Source: Pelagibacterales bacterium SAG-MED49
GTDB taxonomy: Bacteria > Pseudomonadota > Alphaproteobacteria > Pelagibacterales > Pelagibacteraceae
DNA: 50,796 nt
Assembly: GCA_014653365.1 (NCBI GenBank)
Contig: JACWEQ010000007.1
Span: 1 to 50,796, forward strand
Direction of reading: 5' to 3'
A model generated the notes under the pieces. That model saw only the letters and a list, made by a program, of their open reading frames with translations, was not told the origin of the DNA and did not search any database. A program made the translations under genes and the position numbers. Positions 33,732 through 41,876 of this stretch are shown piece after piece (the stretch's first letter is position 1; each line of letters opens with the position of its first letter).

Positions 33732-34742
33732 TTATTTAACTGCTAAAGCCATTTCCATAAGCTTTGCTCCACCTGGAACTTGGTCAGCAAATGCTTTATG
33801 AGATGATTTTTTAGCAATTTCTATCCATGCAGCATGGTCAGCTTCAGACATATATACTAACTCTACTCCTGCAGCTTTATAAGCATCTTCAAATTTCTTA
33901 TCAAGATTAGCTACTTGGGCAGTCATATATTCTTCAGCTACTTTTCCAGCAGCCATAAGAGCACTTTTTTGCTTTGAACTTAAGGCATCAAAAGATTTCT
34001 TAGACATTAAAATTGGCTCATACATAAACCATAAACCAAATTTTCCTGGAGGTGTTGCACATTTTACTTGTTCATAAATTTTATAACTTACAAAACTTCC
34101 TGAGCTAGTGTTTGCACCTGTTAGTACACCTGTTTGAAGACCAGTGTAGATTTCAGAAGATGGCATACTTTGAATACCTGCTCCTGCAGCTTCTAACATT
34201 TGATTAAATGCTTTTCCAGCTGCTCTCATCACTTGTCCCTTAACATCAGCTGGGTTTCTAATACATTTAGTTTTTGAAGCAAAACCACCACCTAACCAAG
34301 CGTCAGATAAAACAACTACGCCAGCATCATTAATAATTTTTTTAATTTCAGTCATCATTGGAGATTTATTAAATCTTAATGCATGATCGTGGTTTTTTAC
34401 AGTACCAGGCATTAAAGTTGCACTAAATTCTGGGTGAAACTTTGATGCATAGCCTAAAGGAAAAGCTGAAATATCCAACTGACCAGTTGTCATTGGCTTC
34501 CATTGTTCTTTAGGTTTGTATAACGATTTAGCAGGGTAAATTCTAATATCAATATCGACATTAGCTTTTTTTACTTCATCAGCAATGATTTGAACCATTT
34601 CATGACGTGGGTCAAATGATCCATCAGCTCTAGGAGTACCTGGCCATTGGTGACTTGCTTTTAACGTTACCGCATAAGCAGAACCAACTGTAGATAAAAC
34701 TAAAACTAATGCTGTAAAATATAAAGATATTTTTTTAAACAT
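33732..34742 (-). CDS. dctP: TRAP transporter substrate-binding protein (DctP family)
   Basis: A 336-residue periplasmic binding protein. The signal peptide covers about residues 1-23 (FKKISLYF, hydrophobic core, cleavage after SAYA). The mature start VTLKASHQWPGT, the DAWLGGGFASK segment and VMRAAGKAFNQMLEAAGAG (a DctP helix-loop with the usual Arg that binds a carboxylate) identify the family. An ATG at 34757 is in frame, but GAGAGG lies between it and the ATG at 34742 with a 7-base spacer, so the later start was chosen. The substrate is probably an organic acid. Confidence 0.9.
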   Translation of the reverse strand: MFKKISLYFTALVLVLSTVGSAYAVTLKASHQWPGTPRADGSFDPRHEMVQIIADEVKKANVDIDIRIYPAKSLYKPKEQWKPMTTGQLDISAFPLGYASKFHPEFSATLMPGTVKNHDHALRFNKSPMMTEIKKIINDAGVVVLSDAWLGGGFASKTKCIRNPADVKGQVMRAAGKAFNQMLEAAGAGIQSMPSSEIYTGLQTGVLTGANTSSGSFVSYKIYEQVKCATPPGKFGLWFMYEPILMSKKSFDALSSKQKSALMAAGKVAEEYMTAQVANLDKKFEDAYKAAGVELVYMSEADHAAWIEIAKKSSHKAFADQVPGGAKLMEMALAVK

Positions 34743-34832
34743 TATTATTCCTCTCATTTGTTATTTAAGTGATGCATTAAATTAAAGTTATTGATAAGAG
34801 TCAATACTACACAAAAACACTTTATAAAAAAC

Positions 34833-35975
34833 ATGGATGGTCCTTTAAAAAACCTATTAGTTCTTGATCTAACTAGAGTACTGGTTGGGCCTTATTGTAC
34901 AATGATGCTATCAGACTTAGGGGCACGAGTAATAAAAGTAGAAGCACCTGAAGTTGGTGACGATTCTAGGAATTTTGGGCCTTTTGTTGAAGATTATTCA
35001 GCTTATTTTATGTCACTTAATAGAGGAAAAGAAAGTATTGCTCTTAATTTGAAAAATAGTGATGATAAAAAAATTTTTGATAAAATTCTAGCTAAAGCAG
35101 ATATCTTGGTTGAAAATTTTAAGCCTGGAACATTAGAAAAATGGGGGTATGGCTGGAAAGATGTTTGTGAAAAATATCCAAAATTAATTTATGCATCTGC
35201 TTCTGGATTTGGGCAAACAGGACCATTAAAAGAGTTACCTGCTTACGATATGGTAGTTCAGGGTATGGGTGGCTTAATGAGTGTAACAGGTCAACCAAAC
35301 TCAGAACCAACAAGAGTTGGAACATCTATTGGAGATATCACAGCAGGTTTATTTACTACAATTGGAATTAACGCTGCACTTTATGACAGAGAAAAAACAG
35401 GTAAAGGAACATTTATAGATGTTTCAATGTTGGACTGTCAAATTGCAATATTAGAGAATGCCATAGCTAGATACTTATCAAAAAATGAAATTCCAAAACC
35501 TATGGGATCAAGACATCCATCTATAGCTCCATTTGAAGCTTTTAAAACTAAAGATAGTCATATCATAATTGCTGCAGGTAATGATAAATTATTTGAAAAA
35601 CTTTGTAATGTTCTAGAGATGTCTGAATTATTTAGTGATGAAAAGTTTAACACTAACTCTTTAAGATCAAAAAATATGGATGAACTTAAATTAATTTTAG
35701 AAAATAAACTTTCCTCAAAAATAACTACTGATTGGGTGCGTTTAATGGAAGAGGAAAGAATTCCTTGCGGACCAATATATAATATTAAAGAAGCTGTAGA
35801 AAATCCACAAGTTCTATCGCGAAACATGATTGTTAAAGCTTATCATAAAGTTATTGGTGATTTTAAACTTGCAGGTAATCCTATTAAAATGTCTTCGTAT
35901 AAAGATGAAACTACTCGTGGTGACATTCCTGATTTAGATGAGCACAGGGGAAAAATTTTAAAAGAATTTAGCTAA
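34833..35975 (+). CDS. CaiB/BaiF-family CoA-transferase
   Basis: A family III CoA transferase of 380 residues that moves CoA between carboxylic acids. The catalytic Asp168 lies in SIGDITAG, matching Asp169 of CaiB and formyl-CoA transferase. N-terminal LKNLLVLDLTRVLVGP and VEAPEVGDDSR are typical. The frame is open upstream to a TTG at 34791, but the added residues are unlike the family and the ATG at 34833 begins in the usual place. It diverges from dctP, so it may act on the acid brought in by the TRAP system. It abuts the stop of convergent rpoZ. Confidence 0.88.
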   Translation: MDGPLKNLLVLDLTRVLVGPYCTMMLSDLGARVIKVEAPEVGDDSRNFGPFVEDYSAYFMSLNRGKESIALNLKNSDDKKIFDKILAKADILVENFKPGTLEKWGYGWKDVCEKYPKLIYASASGFGQTGPLKELPAYDMVVQGMGGLMSVTGQPNSEPTRVGTSIGDITAGLFTTIGINAALYDREKTGKGTFIDVSMLDCQIAILENAIARYLSKNEIPKPMGSRHPSIAPFEAFKTKDSHIIIAAGNDKLFEKLCNVLEMSELFSDEKFNTNSLRSKNMDELKLILENKLSSKITTDWVRLMEEERIPCGPIYNIKEAVENPQVLSRNMIVKAYHKVIGDFKLAGNPIKMSSYKDETTRGDIPDLDEHRGKILKEFS

Positions 35976-36497
35976 TTAGCTATTAATATCTTCTGAAGCG
36001 ACTTCTTGATTTTCTGCTTCAGATACTTCGTCTAAAGAAACTTCATCTTGATCGTTCATTGTTTCTTCATTTTCTGCTACTTCAACATCTGGTTTAGCTG
36101 TTTCAGATAATTCAGCTAAATCTTCTTGAGAAACTTGAATTTTTTCTGGAGTTTTTCTAGCTCTTTTAGATGGTAAAATTGGTGTTCCACTTTTTGAAAT
36201 CTCACCTTTGTACATACTCTCAAAATCATCACCTATTTCTTCATCATCCTCTGCACCATCATCAACTTGTTCAACATGTTTTCTAAGTTTATAAACAGCA
36301 CTTTCAGTTAAATCAGAAACTTTAATTTTTTCTTCTGCAATTTCTCTTAAAGATATAACTGTATTTTTGTCATTATCTCTTTCGATTTTTGGCTCAATTC
36401 CAGAATTTAATTGAGTTGCTCTCTCTTTAGCAACAAGCACTAATTCGTAAGGACTCTCTACTTTATCTATACAATCTTCTACAGTTACTCTAGCCAT
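35976..36497 (-). CDS. rpoZ: RNA polymerase omega subunit with long acidic tail
   Basis: Omega helps fold and assemble the beta-prime subunit and is a binding site for ppGpp in proteobacteria. Residues 1-75 are the omega core (MARVTVEDC at the start, [17 protein letters not shown] at 17-33, [11 protein letters not shown] at 45-55). The remaining 98 residues are unusual: an acidic, low-complexity tail with clusters of Asp and Glu and a short basic patch ([11 protein letters not shown], about 108-118). Typical omegas are 90-130 residues; this one is 173. It has its own promoter with no leader and is not next to spoT as in many relatives. Confidence 0.92.
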   Translation of the reverse strand: MARVTVEDCIDKVESPYELVLVAKERATQLNSGIEPKIERDNDKNTVISLREIAEEKIKVSDLTESAVYKLRKHVEQVDDGAEDDEEIGDDFESMYKGEISKSGTPILPSKRARKTPEKIQVSQEDLAELSETAKPDVEVAENEETMNDQDEVSLDEVSEAENQEVASEDINS

Positions 36498-36503
36498 GCG
36501 CAG

Positions 36504-36532
36504 TATCTATACAGTGAGACTAAATAAATCAA
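36504..36532 (-). promoter_or_regulatory. Promoter of rpoZ, predicted leaderless
   Basis: On the minus strand TTGATT (36527-36532) and TAGATA (36504-36509) are separated by 17 bases. The predicted transcription start is at or within 3 bases of the rpoZ ATG (36497). No Shine-Dalgarno sequence lies between them, so the message is likely leaderless. Confidence 0.5.
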
Positions 36533-36541
36533 GGAGAATTT

Positions 36542-37750
36542 TTAAAGATATTCAGGATTAAGCTTATTTCTAATTGAATATAATGAGATAATAGCAATAG
36601 ATATATAGGTGACTGAAATTAGTGCAATTTGCTCTATGGAAAAACCATTATCTATCAATATTCCAAACAAAGCTGTTCCAAAAGCTGTTGAAAACACCAT
36701 TAGTGATGTGGTTAAGGCTTTAACAGAGCCAATGTGCTTAACCCCATAAATTTCTGCCCATGTAGAAGATCCCAAAACATTTGCAAAACCATTAGATATT
36801 CCAATAAAACCAAAAAAAACAAAAGATGAAATTGGACTGTTAAAATAAAAAAGTACGAAAGCTGAAAAAATAAGTGGGATATTCATATAAATGAGTAACC
36901 TTCTGCTACTAAATTTATCAATTAAAAATCCTGAAAAAAATAATGTAATTACAGACATAACTGAATAGACCATAAAAGATTGAGCAATTACATAAGGTCC
37001 CCATCCTTTAGATGAAGAAATAAATGACTGATAAACAAATGAGCCAGTAGCAATCCATGGCATAGCTAACATATTAAAAGATATAATATAAAACCTATAA
37101 TCTTTAAGAACCTCGCTTCGTTTCCATTGTTTAATCTTATTTTTAATTTTATTATCTGAAATTGAATTTTCTCTAGTATCTAAATTAATATTTTTAACTG
37201 TTAAAAAAATAACAATAGGAAGAATTAAAATTATTAAAATTGAAATTGATACCCATATATTTCTCCATTCAATAAATGTTAGTAAAAATACAATAAATAG
37301 TGGCATAACGAATTCTGCAAAAGAAAGTCCTAACCATGAAGTGCTTAATGCTCTACCTCTACTTTTTTCAAAAAATCTTGATATGGTTGTTGATGCTGTA
37401 TGTGACATCAGTCCTTGCCCTGATAATCTCATTAAAAAAATTGCAAAAAATAAAAATATTATTGATGAAATTTGAGAAAATAAAAAACTAGAAATAGATA
37501 AAAATATAACAACGTAAGATGCAAATTTTACAATATTCATATCATCAATTTTTTTTCCAACCCAAACTAAAATAAAACTACTTAATAAAGTTGCTGAAGC
37601 ATAAATTGTACCAAATTGACCATGTGAGATAGAAAGTGTTTCGCGAATGCTTGGGTTAAATAGCCCTAGAAAAAAACTCTGTCCAAAACTTGAAAAAAAT
37701 GTAAAGATAAAACCAAATAAAATTACTTTAAAGTTCAAACTATTAAACAT
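36542..37750 (-). CDS. Major facilitator superfamily transporter
   Basis: A 402-residue inner-membrane protein with twelve helices in two halves and a charged central loop (about residues 185-215, KNKIKQWKRSEVL). GQFGTIYASATLLSSFILVW near 43-62 and the Arg-rich LSGQGLMSHTAST segment fit MFS carriers of the monocarboxylate/oxalate-type branch. The substrate is not evident. It diverges from the dehydrogenase gene at 37765 with a 14-bp gap and lies upstream of rpoZ, which has a promoter of its own. Confidence 0.85.
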   Translation of the reverse strand: MFNSLNFKVILFGFIFTFFSSFGQSFFLGLFNPSIRETLSISHGQFGTIYASATLLSSFILVWVGKKIDDMNIVKFASYVVIFLSISSFLFSQISSIIFLFFAIFLMRLSGQGLMSHTASTTISRFFEKSRGRALSTSWLGLSFAEFVMPLFIVFLLTFIEWRNIWVSISILIILILPIVIFLTVKNINLDTRENSISDNKIKNKIKQWKRSEVLKDYRFYIISFNMLAMPWIATGSFVYQSFISSSKGWGPYVIAQSFMVYSVMSVITLFFSGFLIDKFSSRRLLIYMNIPLIFSAFVLFYFNSPISSFVFFGFIGISNGFANVLGSSTWAEIYGVKHIGSVKALTTSLMVFSTAFGTALFGILIDNGFSIEQIALISVTYISIAIISLYSIRNKLNPEYL

Positions 37751-37764
37751 ATGAATAAAAAATT

Positions 37765-38634
37765 ATGAGTTGTAATGTTGCTTTCATAGGTCTTGGTGTC
37801 ATGGGTTATCCAATGGCTGGTTATATATCAAAAGCTGGTCACAATGTAACTGTTTATAACAGAACAGCTACTAAAGCTGATAAATGGATAGCTCAATATA
37901 AAGGATCTAAAGCTGATACTCCCGCTAAAGCTGCTGAAGGTGCTGACTTTGTATTTACCTGTGTTGGAAATGACAATGACTTAAGAGAAGTTACTTTTGG
38001 TGAAAATGGAATTTTTAAAACAATTAAAAAGGGTGCCATTTATATTGATAACACAACTGCATCCGCAACGATATCTAGAGAAATTTATGATTACGCAAAG
38101 AAAAATGAATTTGGTTCATTAGATGCACCTGTATCAGGTGGTCAAGCTGGTGCTGAAAATGGTGCATTAACAGTAATGATTGGTGGTGATCAAGCTGATT
38201 TTGATAAAGCAAAAGATAAAATAGATTGTTATAGCAAAAAAATGAAACTTTTAGGTAGTGCTGGTAATGGTCAATTAGCCAAAATGGTTAACCAAATTTG
38301 TATTGCAGGATTAGTTCAAGGATTATCTGAAGCCATCAATTTTGGAATGAAAGCTGGCTTAAATATGGAAGATGTAATTGAAGTTATATCAAAAGGTGCT
38401 GCACAGTCCTGGCAAATGGAAAACAGGTACAAAACTATGATTGATGATAAGTTTGAATTTGGTTTTGCAGTTGATTGGATGCGAAAAGATTTAAAGATTG
38501 CAATGGAAGAGGCTAAAAATAATGGCTCATTATTACCTGTCACTGAAGTAGTTGATAAGTATTATGGTGAAGTTCAAGATATGGGTGGGAATCGTTGGGA
38601 TACTTCAAGTTTAATTAGAAGATTGAGTAAGTAA
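37765..38634 (+). CDS. Beta-hydroxyacid dehydrogenase (3-hydroxyisobutyrate/tartronate semialdehyde type)
   Basis: A 289-residue NAD(P)-dependent enzyme of the 3-hydroxyisobutyrate dehydrogenase family. Rossmann motif GLGVMG is at 9-14; NRT at 32-34; DAPVSGGQAGAENG (120-133) is the substrate-binding signature; catalytic Lys173 lies in GNGQLAKMVNQ. Members interconvert short hydroxyacids and semialdehydes such as 3-hydroxyisobutyrate or glycerate/tartronate semialdehyde. It is followed after 6 bp by an FMN-binding gene on the same strand. The exact acid is unknown. Confidence 0.88.
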   Translation: MSCNVAFIGLGVMGYPMAGYISKAGHNVTVYNRTATKADKWIAQYKGSKADTPAKAAEGADFVFTCVGNDNDLREVTFGENGIFKTIKKGAIYIDNTTASATISREIYDYAKKNEFGSLDAPVSGGQAGAENGALTVMIGGDQADFDKAKDKIDCYSKKMKLLGSAGNGQLAKMVNQICIAGLVQGLSEAINFGMKAGLNMEDVIEVISKGAAQSWQMENRYKTMIDDKFEFGFAVDWMRKDLKIAMEEAKNNGSLLPVTEVVDKYYGEVQDMGGNRWDTSSLIRRLSK

Positions 38635-38640
38635 CCTAGT

Positions 38641-39240
38641 ATGCAAGTAGCATACTACGAAGATTTTACAGAGATCAAAAAAAAAATTTGGTCTATGTTT
38701 GATGATGCTGTTAAAGACAGAAGTTCTCCATTTAGAATACCTGTATTTATTTGTGGTAATCAAAATGATTTAGATGGAAGAATAGTTGTTCTTAGAAAAT
38801 CAGATCAATCAAATAGTCTTCTACAATATCATAGTGATATTAGATCAGATAAAATTGAAAAACTAAAAGCAAATAAAAATGCAGCAATGTTATTTTATGA
38901 TAAAGAAGAAAAAATCCAAGTTAGGTTAAAAGTTGAATGCGTTGTGAATCATGAAAATGAAATATCAAAAGAGTCTTGGTCTAAGACACACCATATATCT
39001 CGAAAATGTTATTTAGTTGATAATGGTCCTGGAACAGAGAGTAATATTCCAACTTCAGGATTAAAACCTGAACTTGATAATTTTGATTATACTAAAGAAC
39101 AAAGTGAAGAAGGTTATAAAAACTTTACAGTTATTCAGTGTAAAATCAAAACTATGGAATGGCTTTATCTAGCAGCGAAGGGTCATCGTAGAGCTAGATT
39201 TGATTTAGAAAATAATGAAGATAATTGGTTAGTTCCTTAA
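38641..39240 (+). CDS. Pyridoxamine-5'-phosphate-oxidase-fold FMN protein
   Basis: A 199-residue split-barrel flavin-binding protein. DGRIVVLRK (45-53), an LQYHSDIRSDKIEKLKAN segment (61-78) and the C-terminal EWLYLAAKGHRRARFD (170-185) match the PNPOx-like family in which FMN is bound. The classic PdxH C-terminal dimerisation signature is not obvious, so it may be a PNPOx-like reductase rather than true PdxH. It is co-directional with the dehydrogenase at 37765 and overlaps the end of the convergent hydratase gene by 4 bp. Confidence 0.75.
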   Translation: MQVAYYEDFTEIKKKIWSMFDDAVKDRSSPFRIPVFICGNQNDLDGRIVVLRKSDQSNSLLQYHSDIRSDKIEKLKANKNAAMLFYDKEEKIQVRLKVECVVNHENEISKESWSKTHHISRKCYLVDNGPGTESNIPTSGLKPELDNFDYTKEQSEEGYKNFTVIQCKIKTMEWLYLAAKGHRRARFDLENNEDNWLVP

Positions 39241-40019
39241 TCAAAAATAGCCTTTACATTTCCAAATGCTGATGAAATCACTTTTACTAGTTTTTTATCC
39301 TTTAATGGAACAGGAAATCCGTAAGCACCAGTTAAAATTAAATTTCCTTTTCTTAAACAATTATTATTTTTAGCCTGTTCTTTAATTAACCAAATAATCT
39401 CTGAAAGCATATCATTTGGCCATATTTTATTTGTCCAAGTATCTATTATATCGTTATCATAGATAAGTTTAAGATCAGTTTCGATCTCTTTAGCTGGTAA
39501 CTTCGTTTCTTGCCCCAAAACTACGCCAGCATGAATAGCATTATTTGAAAGTAATTCAGCCCCGTAGGGTTCGTTTCCATAAAAGATTAGATTATGAATT
39601 TCTATAAGAGGATAAATTCCTTCAATGGATTGTAATATATAATCAAAAGAAGATAGCTCAGGTTTAATATCACGATTTAAAATAACACCAAATTCTGCCT
39701 CCATTGAAGGGTTTGTATAATTTTTTTTATTTAAAGTTACTCCATTTTGATACAATTCACTTTTCCAAAGATAGCCACAAGCAGGTTGTCTAAATCCCAT
39801 TTTCTTTTGAGTATCTTTAGAAACACATCCTATTTTATAACCAATAATCTCTTCACCTCTCTTTTTTCTTAATTGTGCAACATTTGATTGAATAATTAGA
39901 GCATCTTCATTAGTTAACTCGATCTTATCTTTAAAAATTGCGCTAGGATTTTTGCTATCATAATCTTCTAAAATTTTATTTGAATATAAATCTAGTTCTT
40001 TTTGGGATAGAAAAGCCAT
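39237..40019 (-). CDS. 2-keto-4-pentenoate hydratase / FAH-fold decarboxylase family
   Basis: A 260-residue protein of the MhpD/4-oxalocrotonate decarboxylase group. IGYKIGCVSKDTQKKMG near 58-74, SMEAEFGVILNRD (about 105-117, metal-binding Glu residues) and a GAYGFPVPL segment near 230-238 are family marks. These enzymes hydrate or decarboxylate 2-keto-4-enoates, mostly in meta-cleavage of aromatics. No ring-cleaving dioxygenase is nearby. It lies in a same-strand cluster with DUF1330 and a tautomerase, the enzyme type that commonly supplies its substrate. Confidence 0.82.
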   Translation of the reverse strand: MAFLSQKELDLYSNKILEDYDSKNPSAIFKDKIELTNEDALIIQSNVAQLRKKRGEEIIGYKIGCVSKDTQKKMGFRQPACGYLWKSELYQNGVTLNKKNYTNPSMEAEFGVILNRDIKPELSSFDYILQSIEGIYPLIEIHNLIFYGNEPYGAELLSNNAIHAGVVLGQETKLPAKEIETDLKLIYDNDIIDTWTNKIWPNDMLSEIIWLIKEQAKNNNCLRKGNLILTGAYGFPVPLKDKKLVKVISSAFGNVKAIFD

Positions 40020-40027
40020 TAAATTAA

Positions 40028-40318
40028 TTAAATTCCTTTTACAATTATATTGCTACCTTCAGAATTTTGTAATCTTATATCTTTTACAGGTTTGTACTCA
40101 ACTGAATGATACCACTCTAATGCTCTTTCGTAAGTTGGGAATTTAATAATAACTATTCTTGGAAAATTATCTTCACCTTCAACTACTTGATATTCTCCAT
40201 TTCTGACTAAATACTCTCCATCAAACTTTTTAACCACCTCGCTAACTTTAGTTACATACTCTTTGTAGTTTTCTGGATTTGTTACTTTTAATTGTGCTAT
40301 TATATAACCTGCTGACAT
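40028..40318 (-). CDS. DUF1330-family protein
   Basis: A 96-residue ferredoxin-like alpha-beta barrel protein. GYIIAQLKVTNPENYKEYV (4-22), GGEYLVRNG-like DGEYLVRNGEYQVVEG (34-49) and FPTYERALEWYHSVEYKPV (60-78) are the DUF1330 pattern. The function of the family is unknown; members often sit beside catabolic enzymes. It is 8 bp from the hydratase gene and 24 bp from the tautomerase gene. Confidence 0.85.
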   Translation of the reverse strand: MSAGYIIAQLKVTNPENYKEYVTKVSEVVKKFDGEYLVRNGEYQVVEGEDNFPRIVIIKFPTYERALEWYHSVEYKPVKDIRLQNSEGSNIIVKGI

Positions 40319-40342
40319 TCTAATTTTCCTTTCTTTTGTTAT

Positions 40343-40783
40343 TTATTTTTCAAGTTTAGATAGTTTTTTTTTGAGTTTTGTGGATAAATTTTTAAACCAT
40401 TCTTTTTCTTTGCCTGACTCGGGTAAAACTGTACCATATTCAATCATTTGTGATGGTGGTAAATCTAAAATATAAACCCAAATTTGAGTTTCATTTAATT
40501 TAGATTTTTTAATTAAAATATTTTTTAAATCGGCGATTAATTTATCTTTTATTTTTTTCGATCTTCCAGCTCTAATTTGACCAAGTAAAAATAATGAGGG
40601 TTCTTTGACTCTTTTTCCACCCATAAAATGATTATTTTTTTTTGTTTTATTAAAAATTACTTGAGCAAAATAAGTATTTGCTCCTGTAACGATATTATGA
40701 ATTTTGGTTATTCCTTCAGCTAAATTTTTTTGTTGTTTTGATGTTAAGTTAAAGTTTGAATTTATAACTGTGTAAGTTGGCAT
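40343..40783 (-). CDS. cis-3-chloroacrylate-dehalogenase-like tautomerase
   Basis: A 146-residue tautomerase-superfamily protein that should use its N-terminal proline after Met removal. Numbered from Pro1, the residues Pro1, His28, Arg70, Arg73, Tyr103 and Glu114 are all present, exactly the six catalytic residues and positions of cis-CaaD. The segments IWVYILDLPPSQMIEYG and GKEKEWFKNLS also match. cis-CaaD hydrates cis-3-haloacrylates; the relative Cg10062 has the same six residues but acts poorly on them and prefers other substrates. So the fold and chemistry (hydration or tautomerisation of an unsaturated acid) are well supported; natural dehalogenation is not proven. Confidence 0.85.
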   Translation of the reverse strand: MPTYTVINSNFNLTSKQQKNLAEGITKIHNIVTGANTYFAQVIFNKTKKNNHFMGGKRVKEPSLFLLGQIRAGRSKKIKDKLIADLKNILIKKSKLNETQIWVYILDLPPSQMIEYGTVLPESGKEKEWFKNLSTKLKKKLSKLEK

Positions 40784-40788
40784 AAATA

Positions 40789-41301
40789 TTAAAATATAGA
40801 TTTTGAATATTTTTTCCAGTTATCTTGATAATGTTTAGTATTTTCTAGAACTGCTTTTTTTTCATCTTCAGTTACTTTTCTAATAATTCTACCTGGTGAA
40901 CCAACTACTAAAGAGTCATCTGGTATTTCTTTGTTTTCAGCAATTAAAGTTTTAGCACCAATGATACAATTTTTACCAATTTTAACGTTGTTAAGTATTA
41001 CGGCTCCAATTCCAATTAAACTATTTTCTCCAATAGTACACCCATGTAACATAACTAAATGACCAACAGTTACATTTTTTCCAACTTTTAATGGATAGCC
41101 AGGATCTGTATGCAAAACACTTCCATCTTGTATATTAGATCCTTCTCCAATATAGATATTTTCAATATCACCACGTAATACAGCATTAAACCAAATACTG
41201 CTATTTTTCTCTAAGGTCACATTCCCTACAATAGTTGCATTAGGTGCTACCCAATTTTCACCAGAGCTTAGTGGTTTTTTATCTTTTAAATCGTAAAACA
41301 T
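40789..41301 (-). CDS. Gamma-carbonic-anhydrase-family hexapeptide protein
   Basis: A 170-residue left-handed beta-helix protein (PaaY/YrdA/CaiE group). Hexapeptide repeats fill residues 22-135 (for example VTLEKNSSIWFNAVLRGD, IGENSLIGIGAVI). Metal-ligand candidates are His65 (VLHTDPG), His82 and His87 (VGHLVMLHGC). Many members are active or inactive carbonic anhydrases, others are CoA thioesterases (PaaY). The gene ends 5 bp before the tautomerase gene and shares its strand; it diverges from the thioredoxin-like gene with 20 bp between. Confidence 0.85.
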   Translation of the reverse strand: MFYDLKDKKPLSSGENWVAPNATIVGNVTLEKNSSIWFNAVLRGDIENIYIGEGSNIQDGSVLHTDPGYPLKVGKNVTVGHLVMLHGCTIGENSLIGIGAVILNNVKIGKNCIIGAKTLIAENKEIPDDSLVVGSPGRIIRKVTEDEKKAVLENTKHYQDNWKKYSKSIF

Positions 41302-41321
41302 AATTTATATATTATTACAGT

Positions 41322-41876
41322 ATGCCTGTTCAAACTCCAATATGTGATTTTGGTAAAAAAGCTTTACCATTTCAATTAAAATCAACAGAAAATAAAATGC
41401 TATCTTTAGATGATATCAAGGGTGAAAATGGAACCTTAATAATGTTCATCTGTAATCATTGCCCGTATGTTAAGGCAGTTACAAAAGAAATTGTCGAAGA
41501 TTGCAATGAATTAAATAAAATTGGAATTAATTCAGTTGCAATATGCTCAAATGATTTTGTCAATTATCCAGATGACTCATTTGAAAATATGATTAAATTT
41601 TCAAATGATAATCAATTTACGTTTCCGTACTTACATGATCATACTCAAAAAATTGCAAAATCATATGATGCTGTGTGTACACCTGATTTTTTTGGTTATA
41701 ATAAGAACCTTGAACTTCAATATAGAGGTCGATTAAGAGAATTGAAAAAATTTGTACCAGTTAACGATGGTGAAAGTGATTTATTAAAAGCTATGAAACA
41801 GATTGCAGAAACCAATAATGGTCCACATGAACAAATTCCAAGTGCAGGATGTGGAATTAAATGGAAGTATGATTAA
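41322..41876 (+). CDS. Thioredoxin-fold protein (AhpC/TSA-redoxin type)
   Basis: A 184-residue redoxin. The CxxC is Cys44-Asn-His-Cys47 in ICNHCPYVKAV, followed by NSVAICSNDFVNYPDDSFENM and the cis-Pro region VCTPDFF near 125-131. No signal peptide or membrane anchor is present, so it is cytoplasmic. Such stand-alone proteins are called thioredoxin-family or peroxiredoxin-like; a specific partner is unknown. It overlaps the glycosyltransferase start by one base. Confidence 0.83.
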   Translation: MPVQTPICDFGKKALPFQLKSTENKMLSLDDIKGENGTLIMFICNHCPYVKAVTKEIVEDCNELNKIGINSVAICSNDFVNYPDDSFENMIKFSNDNQFTFPYLHDHTQKIAKSYDAVCTPDFFGYNKNLELQYRGRLRELKKFVPVNDGESDLLKAMKQIAETNNGPHEQIPSAGCGIKWKYD

